This document shows, one piece after another, positions 1-7,881 of a DNA stretch of 64,000 nt; the stretch's first letter is position 1, and each line of letters starts with the position of its first letter. The translations under genes and the position numbers were made by a program. The notes beneath the pieces were generated by a model that did not search any database, was not told the origin of the DNA, and worked only from the letters and a program-made list of their open reading frames with translations. This DNA comes from Verrucomicrobiota bacterium (lineage in GTDB: Bacteria > Verrucomicrobiota > Verrucomicrobiia > Verrucomicrobiales > Akkermansiaceae): positions 1-64,000 of the forward strand of contig JAFLEH010000028.1 of the NCBI GenBank assembly GCA_017301995.1, written 5' to 3'.

Positions 1-49
1 GCAGCAGTGATTCAAGATGAAGGGCTTGATCGGTTGTCAGCAATAGAGG

Positions 50-571
50 TTGGGAAATCCGGGCCATGACTGGATCATAGCAGATACTGTGCCAAATGCA
101 CAGTTATTTCGCGAACGTTGCACTAGCTCAAAGAAAGGTCCACCCCTGAATTTGCCGGCCAAGTCCCCCTCGTGGATTGCCGAGCGGGATGCCATCCGTC
201 GTTTCGGTGACCGCAAGACCCGGGCCATCTTGGCCATCTACCATGCGCGTCGGAGCGCAAGAAAGCCGGTGTTCTTCATCCACCCCGGTATCGCCAAGGC
301 CAACCAACTGTCACCAAAACAGTTGAATTGGGCGCTCGACAACTTGGAGGGTTCCATGATCGAGACCCTTCAGACCAGAAATGGCCGATATCGGACCATC
401 CGTTTGTTGCCGCAGTTTGAGATTGCCAACGCGGAGCCCCCCGACTCACCGCGGGAAAGACCGTTGACCCCGTCTGTGGCAGACGAAGAGCGCGTTATCA
501 TAGACACGGCGGAGGTTCTTGCCCGGCTTAAGCAGTCAGAAATGCGGCCAACCGAATGGTCTCGTCATTGA
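50..571 (+). CDS. Hypothetical protein with a winged-helix-like segment
   Basis: This 173-residue frame opens with TTG; no better in-frame ATG exists near the N-terminus, so the start is uncertain and the true start may be altered. I do not recognise the family. The middle (about residues 65-120) is rich in basic residues and alternates helix-like and strand-like stretches, with PKQLNWALDNLEG followed by TRNGRYRTIRLLPQ, which reads like a recognition helix and wing of a small DNA-binding domain. The C-terminal 40 residues are acidic and low in pattern. It lies directly before a degraded gene in another frame, and the two may once have been one gene. It could also be a remnant. Both the reading frame and the DNA-binding idea are inference from composition and pattern. 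Confidence 0.4.
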   Translation: MGNPGHDWIIADTVPNAQLFRERCTSSKKGPPLNLPAKSPSWIAERDAIRRFGDRKTRAILAIYHARRSARKPVFFIHPGIAKANQLSPKQLNWALDNLEGSMIETLQTRNGRYRTIRLLPQFEIANAEPPDSPRERPLTPSVADEERVIIDTAEVLARLKQSEMRPTEWSRH

Positions 572-1105
572 AGCTCTCGCCCTGGAAGAACGCCAATACC
601 CCAATCTCGCACGCGGTGTATCGGCAATTTGATTTCCGGCACCGGATCCGGTGCCGGAAGCGGCGAACCCGGAAACGGATGCCGGTATCGACACCGAAGC
701 CAAAGTCCGGCCATCTGTTGATCGTGGCAACAACAAGAACATCAGTTACCGGTCGATCTTCGTGAATCACCTGCGCGGGTCCCAATGAAATCACAGTGAT
801 CGATCCATATCTTCGGGCATTCTGGCAGATCAAGAATTTCATGGAGTTCGTCCAACTGGTTCATGAACTGACTCCCGAGGGCGATGAGACAAAGGTTCGG
901 CTTGTGACCAAGAGCGACCCCTAACATCCTGTCGAGCAGGATGAGAATATATTGAAGATCCGGAATCCCTGCGTCGGAACCCGAGTGTCGGTCGAGTTCG
1001 AGTATGCCGCCAATGATGCGCGTCAAGCCCGTCGCATCACCGATGCGGTGGACAGGCTCCACCGGCATTTCGGGAGACATCTTCTGGCTGGCGTGTCTCA
1101 CGTAG
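552..1105 (+). pseudogene. Degraded MIT_C-like (PLD-fold) C-terminal domain gene
   Basis: Plus-strand translation gives a recognisable protein only if interrupted frames are joined. One frame holds GLVIEALALEERQYPNL and then a TGA near 615; the same frame continues to NKNISYRSIFVNHLRGS and stops near 785. The next frame gives NEITVIDPYLRAFWQIKNF and VQLVHEL, then a TAA near 919, then VSVEFEYAANDARQARRIT. A final shift gives GISGDIFWLA and ends at TAG 1103. The order DPY..R..WQI.NFMEF, an acidic VEFEY strand and a terminal GD(I)F resembles the MIT C-terminal domain, a phospholipase-D-like fold found in some prokaryotic proteins. With two stop codons and at least two frameshifts, it cannot make an intact product. 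The family assignment is from memory of the motif. Confidence 0.5.
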
Positions 1106-1285
1106 TCTCCACCTTGTAACCGGGCACGTGGCGTCGGCCGATAATGCACCGGAACTGTCTGTGGATTTGGCGCCCCCGCGAACTGCGCACGGCATGTCTC
1201 CGCCTGACCACGATTGCGGCCGACTGTTCCGCGTGGGCCTGGTGACGGTTGAAGAACCGGCATTGAAACCAATACCGGTTGTGTA

Positions 1286-1891
1286 TCAGGCAGCCGGCCT
1301 GCTGCGACGGACGGCATCCATCACATTCGCCAATGTGCCGTTGAGTGCGATGACGAAGATTTCGCCTGCCACCGGGTCCAATTCCGGGGGCACGCGCCGC
1401 CACCGTTCGGTCAGCATGCCCACCCTCGCCGCCGTTTGGAGATAGGCCTTGTCCTCCTTGCGGTCCAGCACGTCGAAGCATAGCGAGGCGTAGGCTTCAA
1501 CCGGCGGTTCCGGGATATCCAGCGCCGCCGCCACGCGTTCGGCAGTGGCGTCGCGGGCGAGCAGGGCGGCATTCAACGGTCGCGCGAATTCGGGACGCGA
1601 ATGCCAATGCATGGCCTGGCGGGCGGCGGAAAGATCCGGTTCGTGTCCGGCATGCGATTTCACAAGCACCCGGAAGGCCGCTCGCACCCACCGATACGGC
1701 GGTTTGTCCAGCAACTTCGGATAGGTGCTCTCAAGCGCATATCGCAGGGCAATCCTCGCCCCGAAGTCGGGCCGGTCCAAGTGCGGTTCGTCCATGAACG
1801 GGATCAACCGGAGCAGGAGACCCATAGGAAACGGCACCTTCCGGTGACAGACTAAATCGGCATGCAGGCATTTACGTTCGCGGACGGTCAT
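1286..1891 (-). CDS. Hypothetical protein
   Basis: The frame could extend further upstream to 2068, but the first 59 residues of that extension look random, while the protein from MTVRERKCLHADLV onward has normal composition. I therefore choose the ATG at 1891 (201 residues); no clear ribosome-binding site is visible at either start. The protein is soluble, rich in Arg and Ala, with WVRAAFRVLVKSHAGHEPDL and a helical second half. I recognise no domain. It points back toward the degraded MIT_C-like gene and away from the hairpin-rich spacer upstream. It is probably a cargo gene of a mobile element. Confidence 0.5.
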   Translation of the reverse strand: MTVRERKCLHADLVCHRKVPFPMGLLLRLIPFMDEPHLDRPDFGARIALRYALESTYPKLLDKPPYRWVRAAFRVLVKSHAGHEPDLSAARQAMHWHSRPEFARPLNAALLARDATAERVAAALDIPEPPVEAYASLCFDVLDRKEDKAYLQTAARVGMLTERWRRVPPELDPVAGEIFVIALNGTLANVMDAVRRSRPAA

Positions 1892-2106
1892 GGTCGGCAG
1901 GTGGTTGACGTTTATGCGGAATGGGTCGCCGGCACCCTGCCGCGAAGCCCGTTCCCTCCGCAAGAATGATACGATAAACGCCCTGCAAAGTAAAGATCTA
2001 TCAGGCTTTGCATATGTTTTACGAGGGTGCCTGCGGCACCCGCTCAATTCCCCAATTTCCGGCGTCATAATATACTGACCTAGGCACTCTGCCTAACGTC
2101 ACTACA

Positions 2107-2140
2107 ACATCCCGCCCGGCCCTTTGCCGTGGCGGGATGT
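2107..2140 (+). terminator. Terminator-like hairpin
   Basis: ACATCCCGCC (2107-2116) pairs perfectly with GGCGGGATGT (2131-2140), and an inner CGGC/GCCG (2117-2120 with 2126-2129) extends the stem with one bulged T. TTCGTTTCC follows, so plus-strand termination is possible although the T-run is interrupted. Confidence 0.5.
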
Positions 2141-2308
2141 TTCGTTTCCAACCATCCCCACCCAATCCTACCATCAAATGATCCACCCCTGATACCCAAA
2201 TCCGTCAGCAGATTTCGTCCGCTGGCTATTGCAGCCGTTCTGGCCGTCGTCTTGGCTCGCGCTGCCTTCCCGGTGAAAACCACACTGGCAATTCCGTGAC
2301 CCACCCCG

Positions 2309-2331
2309 CACCCGGCCATTCGCGCCGGGTG
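2309..2331 (+). terminator. Terminator-like hairpin
   Basis: CACCCGGC (2309-2316) pairs with GCCGGGTG (2324-2331) across a 7-base loop and is followed by TTTCGGTTT. It has the same layout as the hairpin at 2107. A further small hairpin (AATCCCG at 2341-2347 with CGGGATT at 2353-2359) lies immediately downstream. Confidence 0.45.
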
Positions 2332-2500
2332 TTTCGGTTTAATCCCGCCGTTCGGGATTTCCCCGATCCATCCCTCTCCCCGCATCCGCCACGGTGGCGG
2401 AAACGGGAGCCCCTGGCATCCGCCATGGCCGGTTCCCGTGTGGGGGCCTGCCTGACGGTGCCTTTACAACACCAACCACCACGAAAGGACGCCCGACATT

Positions 2501-3214
2501 ATGAGCCCCCTGTTTGATGTAATGCTAGTTAATGAGGTTGTGCCCCGCCTCCGTGCGGGTCTGCGCACCATCCCGAAAATCGGCGCTGAGGACGACGAGG
2601 ATATCATCCAGGAAGCCACGCTGATGGCTGCCCGCATGATGGAATCGGCGGAGAAATCCGGTCATGTATTCACGGCTGGAAACATCTCATACTTCACCCT
2701 GCGCGGTGTCCGTTCCGGACGCCGCAGTGGGTATGCGGGACGTTGCGATGTTTATTCCCCCGGCTGCCAGATAGACGGCAACGCGCGATTTGAAGCACTC
2801 GACGCCGAGGTCGAGGTGGATGATGAAGCCTGCGGCACGCTGCACGACGTCATCCATCCGTTCAGCCCGGACGACCACGAGATGGACCCTGCCGGAGAAG
2901 CCGCGCGCAATTTGGACTGGCAGGCGTTTCTGGCCAGCCAGCCGCCGCGCCACCGCCAGGCTATCCTTACTCTTGCTGAGGGCGGCACCATGCGGGAAGC
3001 CGGCAAACGCTGCGGGATCAAGGACAGCGCCGCGCGAAACCTGAAGCAGCGGATCGCCGCCGATCTGCTGGAGTTCTTCGGCGAGTCGCTGATCCGGCGT
3101 CTGTTGGGCGGCATGCGTCCCGAATGGGAAGGCGGGCTGCGCTGCGCCCGAGAACGCCACGCCTGCCAGGCCCCGGTGTTCGTCTCATGGGACCCCCCCC
3201 CGACAGCCGCGTGA
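2501..3214 (+). CDS. Orphan sigma-70/ECF-like regulator
   Basis: This 237-residue protein has an acidic N-terminal helix with DDEDIIQEATLMAARMME, the pattern of sigma region 2 (an acidic cluster followed by Q/E helices), and a C-terminal helix-turn-helix of region-4 type. In that segment, RHRQAILTLAEGGTMREAG and KDSAARNLKQRIAADLLEFF form the helix, turn and recognition helix. GAAAGGA lies about ten bases before the ATG, which supports this start. The last 30 residues are low in pattern and probably disordered. Proteins of this type are common orphans in mobile elements and may direct transcription of element genes. A strong hairpin follows the gene. Calling it a true sigma factor is inference; it could be a sigma-like DNA-binding protein without core-polymerase binding. 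Confidence 0.6.
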   Translation: MSPLFDVMLVNEVVPRLRAGLRTIPKIGAEDDEDIIQEATLMAARMMESAEKSGHVFTAGNISYFTLRGVRSGRRSGYAGRCDVYSPGCQIDGNARFEALDAEVEVDDEACGTLHDVIHPFSPDDHEMDPAGEAARNLDWQAFLASQPPRHRQAILTLAEGGTMREAGKRCGIKDSAARNLKQRIAADLLEFFGESLIRRLLGGMRPEWEGGLRCARERHACQAPVFVSWDPPPTAA

Positions 3215-3229
3215 ACGACCGTAGCCACC

Positions 3230-3303
3230 CGGAACGCCCGCGCCCTATCCGGCAACGGAGAAAGGCGCGGGCGTTCCGTGAGGGCCGTGGCCGCGGTTTT
3301 TTT
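3230..3303 (+). terminator. Strong hairpin and T-run after the sigma-like gene
   Basis: CGGAACGCCCGCGCC (3230-3244) pairs perfectly over 15 bases with GGCGCGGGCGTTCCG (3264-3278), leaving a 19-base loop. Seven T residues lie at 3297-3303, after a GC-rich CCGCGG. The site begins 15 bases after the upstream stop codon. It is either a rho-independent terminator with an offset T-run or a structured RNA end. Confidence 0.6.
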
Positions 3304-3503
3304 CCTAAGGTTGGGCAAATCGCTCTTTGGCGGACGATCCCTGCTCGTTTGTGATCCATGGCGGTTCCCGCCCACGTCCAGGCGCTGGTTCTTTGCGCCG
3401 GTCATCCGGGGTCTTTCCCGCCTATTTTGCGATTCCGCCTTCCCTGCTATTTGGCTGTGCGCGCCCGATCCGGCATTGTTGGCCCCATCAAACCGAATTG
3501 CCA

Positions 3504-3890
3504 ATGTCCGATAACACCAAGATCCAATGGGCCGGCACCACCGTGAATCCGATCATGGGCAGTGGCAACTGCGAGCTTTTTCCAAATCCCGCCACGGTCC
3601 TAGCCAACATCCGCGAAGCCATGAATCAGGCGGGTGCCTCACCCGCGGTTTCAAAGAAACCCGTCCAGAGCGTGTTCCGGCAACTGATCGACGGGTGCAT
3701 TCGCGAATTGGAGAATACCAATCTGCGCAACCCCGATCATTCGGCGGATGTGACAACGACCAACATCGTCCAACTGAGGGATTCTTTTGTCCGGCAGGCG
3801 GAGATCAAATACGGCAAGCCCGTGGCGGACGCGGCTGGCGCGGCGATCCGCACCTCCGTCACCTGTTACGCGTCCGTGCTGCACATCCGG
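3504..3890 (+). pseudogene. 5' fragment of a Gp37/Gp68-like (DUF5131) gene
   Basis: The frame starting at ATG 3504 opens MSDNTKIQWAGTTVNPIMG, the characteristic opening of phage Gp37/Gp68 (DUF5131) family proteins, whose function is unknown but which carry a conserved Cys pattern in a radical-SAM-like arrangement. It then runs through a helical stretch to VTCYASVLHI, where the family's CYA motif would be. After about 3890 the frame continues open but becomes a low-complexity Ser/Arg run that no longer looks like protein, while the opposite strand becomes more protein-like. The gene therefore appears cut about 130 codons in by recombination. One expected Cys near the start is Ser (MGSGNCEL). 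The family call rests on the N-terminal motif alone. Confidence 0.5.
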
Positions 3891-4111
3891 AGCCCTTTCG
3901 CTTCGGTTTCGAGATCGCGGAGCCGTTGCTCCTGGGCCGCAATGACAAGCCGGGCCCCGGAGCGGATGCACACGGCGTATTCCGGGTTTCCTCCGAAGCC
4001 GGTCTGGACCTGGAAGACAGGAGCGCCGGTAAGCTCACGGAGCTTCGAGCAAGTCGGCGCCAAGCAGCGCGGTCGTTGTGGCAAAGCCGACTTCACCGAG
4101 TGTTCGAGCAA
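3866..4111 (-). pseudogene. Unrecognised minus-strand gene fragment
   Basis: An 81-residue frame containing LRELTGAPVFQVQTGFGG and RLVIAAQEQRLRDLETEAKG looks more like real protein than the overlapping plus-strand frames. It abuts the break point of the Gp37/Gp68-like fragment, so it is probably a piece of another gene brought in by the same rearrangement. No function can be assigned. Confidence 0.3.
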
Positions 4112-4198
4112 GTGTTTGAATCATGTGATTGTGTGGTGGATTTTGTGCAAGATTTCATACACTCCTCAGAACTGAGGAGTGTGGAAAACCATTTATTT

Positions 4199-4594
4199 TC
4201 AACGGTTTGTGGCAGCGTCTATCCGGCAGGTCTGCCAGGGCGACCCGACCAACCGCTTGTAGTCGCCCGCGATATCGGCTCTCTCGAACGCTTCGATATA
4301 CGCCGGGAGTCTGGCCAGGCTCTTAGCGCTGAGCCCTGCTTTGAACAGCGCGTGACGATACGATTGGTATTGCCCGGAATGCCCGGAAACGACACGCGAA
4401 ATCAGGGCAAATCCGGAACCGCCGGGACTCGCGGCGGCATCATGTTTCTGTAATCCCGGATATTTGGGACTACGGATCTTCATAACCCATTGGAAAATCA
4501 ATGAAAACCCGTCCCAAAAGGCGCTGGAGAAAAATCCCGTTTTCAGTCCCAAAACGACCCCCTGGTCTAGAAAATGCGACATCCGTTTTGGCAC
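4199..4594 (-). CDS. Hypothetical protein, doubtful
   Basis: This 131-residue frame has an unconvincing N-terminus, but its last 60 residues (YRHALFKAGLSAKSLARLPA, IEAFERADIAGDYKRL) read as a normal helical protein. It overlaps the next minus-strand frame by 28 bases. No family is recognised. It may be the tail of a degraded gene. Confidence 0.25.
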   Translation of the reverse strand: MPKRMSHFLDQGVVLGLKTGFFSSAFWDGFSLIFQWVMKIRSPKYPGLQKHDAAASPGGSGFALISRVVSGHSGQYQSYRHALFKAGLSAKSLARLPAYIEAFERADIAGDYKRLVGSPWQTCRIDAATNR

Positions 4595-5049
4595 TGCTTG
4601 CGCTCCATGAGACCGGAATACTCGTCGGCCGACACAATCGGATCATCATCCGCAGGCTCGCCATAAATCGCCACGACACTCCCGACCAGCGGCATCAGGC
4701 TCCCGCGTTTCGTAATCCGGGATCCAAGTTTCGCCATGATGTCCGGTGTTGCCGTCGCATGGTAATTCAGAACCGGGCGATCGGACCCCGCGGCAAGAAA
4801 GATGCTCGCTCCACCGGATTGCTCACGGATCAATGTGCCCTGCTCGCCGCCGACCGCAAGCTGCGCGATCACGCACTCGGCGATCCGCCAACTGCATGCC
4901 GCACAAGACGACGGAATTCTCTTGGGTCTTCCCTTGATCCGCGATCCGTCACAAGGACCTATCTGCCCGACCTTCGGCCTGCCGCAATCGTCTTTCCAGC
5001 CTAACCACTCAACCGGTCTGCGACCGTCAGCGAGGAAGCGATGGGACAA
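4567..5049 (-). CDS. Hypothetical protein, doubtful
   Basis: This is a 160-residue frame. The second half (IAECVIAQLAVGGEQGTL, then IMAKLGSRITKRGSLMPLVG and SVVAIYGEPADDDPIVSADE) has alternating hydrophobic strands and looks like a real protein, whereas the plus-strand alternative is Arg-rich and shadow-like. The first 50 residues are Cys- and Gly-rich and less convincing, so the start is uncertain. It sits in a stretch of degenerate genes and may be non-functional. No family is recognised. About 210 bases between this frame and the gene ending at 5263 hold nothing I can identify. Confidence 0.3.
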   Translation of the reverse strand: MSHRFLADGRRPVEWLGWKDDCGRPKVGQIGPCDGSRIKGRPKRIPSSCAACSWRIAECVIAQLAVGGEQGTLIREQSGGASIFLAAGSDRPVLNYHATATPDIMAKLGSRITKRGSLMPLVGSVVAIYGEPADDDPIVSADEYSGLMERKQCQNGCRIF

Positions 5050-5262
5050 GCACGGCCTTTCCGCCGCATTTCATTCCGGCCATGTCAGTGCCCGCAGTGG
5101 TATTGGCTGGGTTTTACTGACAGGACACTGAAGCAGGCGACTGATATCGGATGGCGGTCGTCCTTATGATATTGCCTATATTTCAAGGGCTTTTCCGGCA
5201 GAACCTATCGCTGAAGCGTTCCCGATGGCGGGTCCAGTCAGTGAATGCAGTGCGTCTGCAGC

Positions 5263-6720
5263 TCATCCATTTTCAAGGGATGGGGCGATTTCAAGCAACG
5301 GTCTCGAGCCAATGATGTATTTGCGCTCGGGAGTGGGCAGAATCACCTCGGCATCGATAAGCTTCGAGAGAACCGGCCGGTAGATCGAGGTTTGCTGGCA
5401 GTCGAAGCTGCGGATCAGATCCCGTTCGCTGACGGGTTGTTTGAGGCTGATCTTTTGGACGATCCGGGTGGCAATGTACAGCATGTCCTTCCCGCCGACC
5501 GCCACTGCTGCCGTTGGGGGCTTGCGCAAGTGATAGTCTGCCACATGACAGGTGCTTAAATGGGCGAGTTTCGCTGAGGCCAATTCGGTATCGGCCGATC
5601 TTACCCCCGCGAAGTCGCACCATGTGAGGAGACTCCACAGCAGGGTGTCGGGCAACTTGCGGAACATGGCTCCCAGATCCAGATGACACTCGTCCCATTT
5701 GCCTTGATTCCTGTGCGACAGGAGAGAGTAAAAACCCGACACACCCGGAGTGGTGATTCCGGTGAATTGGGTGTGGCCCCCGCGTCTTGCGGCGATCAGT
5801 TCGCAAACCAGACGCTCGTAGTTGGAAAGGAACCGGGCGGCAGGTGCGTGCGCTGCAAGGACCTCCGTCTCGTTGATGTCCGGCTTCTTGGGCTGGCTTT
5901 CGAGCAGCATGGCTCGCGCCACGATTCCCGGGGCGGTCGTGCGTAGGCGACTGCGGGAACCTGCGTCAAAGGTGAAGATGGCGTGAATCCTGGCTGGGTA
6001 GCTACAGGCGTTTGCCGCGTCCTTGCGCCCCCTCGAGTTGGGAACGTTCCGGCCATCCATGAAGTCCGCCAGGCTGGCCAGCAATTCCGCGCGGTGCCTC
6101 GACTCAAGTAACGGGGCGAGCTTCATCGACATGAGCGCCGTGTGCTGGTGGCACCCGTGGAGAAGCTCTGCCAAATCGGCCGCCGTGTTGCCCTCCAGCA
6201 GGATGGATGGCCGGCAACTGGCGGAAGGAGGCGACTCGGCTTGCCGCGGGTCGCTTAGGGGATTGGAGGGCAAGTGCTTTCCAAGGGACTCGGCGAGTTT
6301 GGCATTCATTTTCCTCACGAGCTTGGCATTCGTCGTGGTCGTGCTCTCAAGGTTGCGTTGGGGCCCCGACGGAGCGCCCGCGGCCAACGCGGCGTCAGCA
6401 TCCGACCTGATATTGCATGCCCTAACCGGCGCCAACAGTGATTCCAGCGCGCGGCTAAGCCTGCCTTCCGCAATCAACAGATGTACCGGCGGCGGGGGGG
6501 ACCCCCCCAGAGGCAGGTTGAGGACAGATGCGGGACCCGCCACCCCGGCAAGAACGGAGGCCATCAACACAAGAGCCGCGTCGGTGTCAATCTGGTGCAA
6601 GGTCGCCCACGAGCTGATTCCGATGAGTTTGGCCATGTCGGTGGTATTTTCCTTCTTAGGAGGTGCGGGTTGGATCTCGTTAGTCATGATCGGTGGTGGT
6701 TGATTGGTTTGCGGCGGCAT
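5263..6720 (-). CDS. Hypothetical mobile-element protein with C-terminal winged helix
   Basis: The ATG at 6720 has GGAG five bases upstream, so I prefer it over longer upstream extensions with shadow-like composition; another ATG lies at 6687. The 485-residue protein starts with a Pro/Gln-rich tail. It then has a helical, hydrophobic segment (ALVLMASVLAGVAGPASVLN), where many phage primase-helicase-like proteins of the DUF3987 type would show an ATPase core. I do not see a Walker A motif; the place where it might lie reads LLIAEGRLSRALE. The C-terminus (LIRSFDCQQTSIYRPVLSKL then IDAEVILPTPERKYII) is a convincing winged helix. The most I can say is a DNA-associated protein of a mobile element; DUF3987 kinship is only a suspicion. 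Confidence 0.5.
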   Translation of the reverse strand: MPPQTNQPPPIMTNEIQPAPPKKENTTDMAKLIGISSWATLHQIDTDAALVLMASVLAGVAGPASVLNLPLGGSPPPPVHLLIAEGRLSRALESLLAPVRACNIRSDADAALAAGAPSGPQRNLESTTTTNAKLVRKMNAKLAESLGKHLPSNPLSDPRQAESPPSASCRPSILLEGNTAADLAELLHGCHQHTALMSMKLAPLLESRHRAELLASLADFMDGRNVPNSRGRKDAANACSYPARIHAIFTFDAGSRSRLRTTAPGIVARAMLLESQPKKPDINETEVLAAHAPAARFLSNYERLVCELIAARRGGHTQFTGITTPGVSGFYSLLSHRNQGKWDECHLDLGAMFRKLPDTLLWSLLTWCDFAGVRSADTELASAKLAHLSTCHVADYHLRKPPTAAVAVGGKDMLYIATRIVQKISLKQPVSERDLIRSFDCQQTSIYRPVLSKLIDAEVILPTPERKYIIGSRPLLEIAPSLENG

Positions 6721-7120
6721 GGAAACTCCGGCACCCTGCCGCGGTGTCCATCGCCGTTGCGGGAATTCAACCAAAAGCGGAGTGCCAAGTACAGTCCGAT
6801 TTACGATTGTATATCTTTTCCGATTCCGAAACGGATTGAGATGGGGTGCCGGGTAACAACTACAACTTGATTTGCAACCGGCAACTCGTCGGCTCCGGAT
6901 CGGCGCTCTACCGAAGAGCCGTTGCGAAAATCGGATGGCGAACGTGCTTGGGTGCCGGCTATTGGCGGGCACGGCGGTCTTTCACCTGGAATGTGGTCCT
7001 TTCTGAAATTCGGAAGAGACTGGTTAAGAAATTGGCAAAGGTCATGATTTCAAAATCGTCCATAGTGGAGCAGGGCGGTAGATTCTATCGTGTCAGCGGT
7101 GACCATCAATCCAGTGGACC
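6721..7120. other. Divergent intergenic region
   Basis: 400 bases separate a minus-strand gene and a plus-strand gene, so promoters for both should lie here. I see no gene, no repeat and no clear -35/-10 pair that I would defend. The stretch is lower in GC than its neighbours. Confidence 0.5.
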
Positions 7121-7750
7121 ATGCAGATCATCATCCCAATTCACGGTGGCCCGGAGGACTACGTGCGAGATCAAGCACACCGCAGGGTTGCCCGTCCGGA
7201 GGTTTGTCCGAATTGTCGGGAGCCAGGGCAGTTTGATTGTCACGGCTATTATGATCGATACGTGTCCGCGAGCAAAGGTCGGGATTCGATTCTGATCAGC
7301 GTCCGGCGATTTCTGTGCCAACTGTGCCGACGAACGACGAGCATGCTGCCTGATTTCGCTCAGCCCCACCGACTAGTTGCGACGGACACGGTCAGCCAAT
7401 ATCTGGGTGGAATCAGAAGCGGCGATGGGGTGGCGACGTGGGAGCATCTGCTTGAATCCTATGAGGACCGCTTTGAGGCCAGGCTTCCGGAAACCTGGCA
7501 CGCGCTATCCTCAGCATACAGCATCAGGGATCTGTCTAACGTAGCCGAATGCATGTGGACCGGCGCATGCCAATATTTCGGTGATGCTCGCCAGTTCACG
7601 GCCCAGTTTGCGCACGATCTGGGTATGACCGTGTTTGGCATCTACAAATGCCACCGACCGATGGGAAATCTTCAAATACACACACCTGATTCATTTCCCG
7701 GTGTGCGGGATCCGCCATACTTCGCCGGTCCGCATGACAACACCCGCTGA
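7121..7750 (+). CDS. DUF6431-like zinc-ribbon transposase-type protein
   Basis: The 209-residue protein opens with a zinc ribbon: CPNCREPGQFDCHGYYDRY is followed, about 25 residues later, by RRFLCQLCRRTTSMLPDF. The pattern C-x2-C, HGYYxRY, I.VRRF.C..C.RT...LPDF is typical of the DUF6431 family and of the DNA-binding N-termini of several transposases. No DDE catalytic domain follows; the remainder (to residue 209) is a helical region of unknown role, with a loose C-terminal tail. It lies about 130 bases before the serine recombinase on the same strand, so it probably belongs to the same mobile element. It may act as an accessory DNA-binding protein. The family call is from the motif. Confidence 0.6.
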   Translation: MQIIIPIHGGPEDYVRDQAHRRVARPEVCPNCREPGQFDCHGYYDRYVSASKGRDSILISVRRFLCQLCRRTTSMLPDFAQPHRLVATDTVSQYLGGIRSGDGVATWEHLLESYEDRFEARLPETWHALSSAYSIRDLSNVAECMWTGACQYFGDARQFTAQFAHDLGMTVFGIYKCHRPMGNLQIHTPDSFPGVRDPPYFAGPHDNTR

Positions 7751-7881
7751 ACACGCGAATCGAACCGGTGACGAGCAACTTCGGTTACTGGTAACCAGAC
7801 AGACAAACGAAAAGACGGAACCCGGTGGTTCCGGTCGCGGGACTGTGCCAAGGCGACGAAGTTCAAACCGACAAGAAACCA

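Larger units (their letters stand above)
1892..2500. other. Gene-poor spacer with several strong hairpins
   Basis: No convincing gene is seen in this 600-base stretch. It contains at least four short perfect inverted repeats (2107-2140, 2309-2331, 2341-2359 and 2386-2400); the first three are followed by T-rich TTTCG-like tails. It ends in the ribosome-binding site of the sigma-like gene at 2501. The repeated hairpin-plus-TTTCG pattern suggests stacked terminators or a structured leader. Confidence 0.6.

Noticed and set aside
2160..2300. Small hydrophobic peptide between hairpins (IAAVLAVVLARAAFP stretch)
   Set aside because: The reading frame is open but has no ATG, GTG or TTG start, and no ribosome-binding site.
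3527..4453. 308-residue plus-strand frame across the Gp37/Gp68 region
   Set aside because: It is in a different frame from the recognisable MSDNTKIQW protein, is His/Arg-rich, and crosses fragments of other genes.
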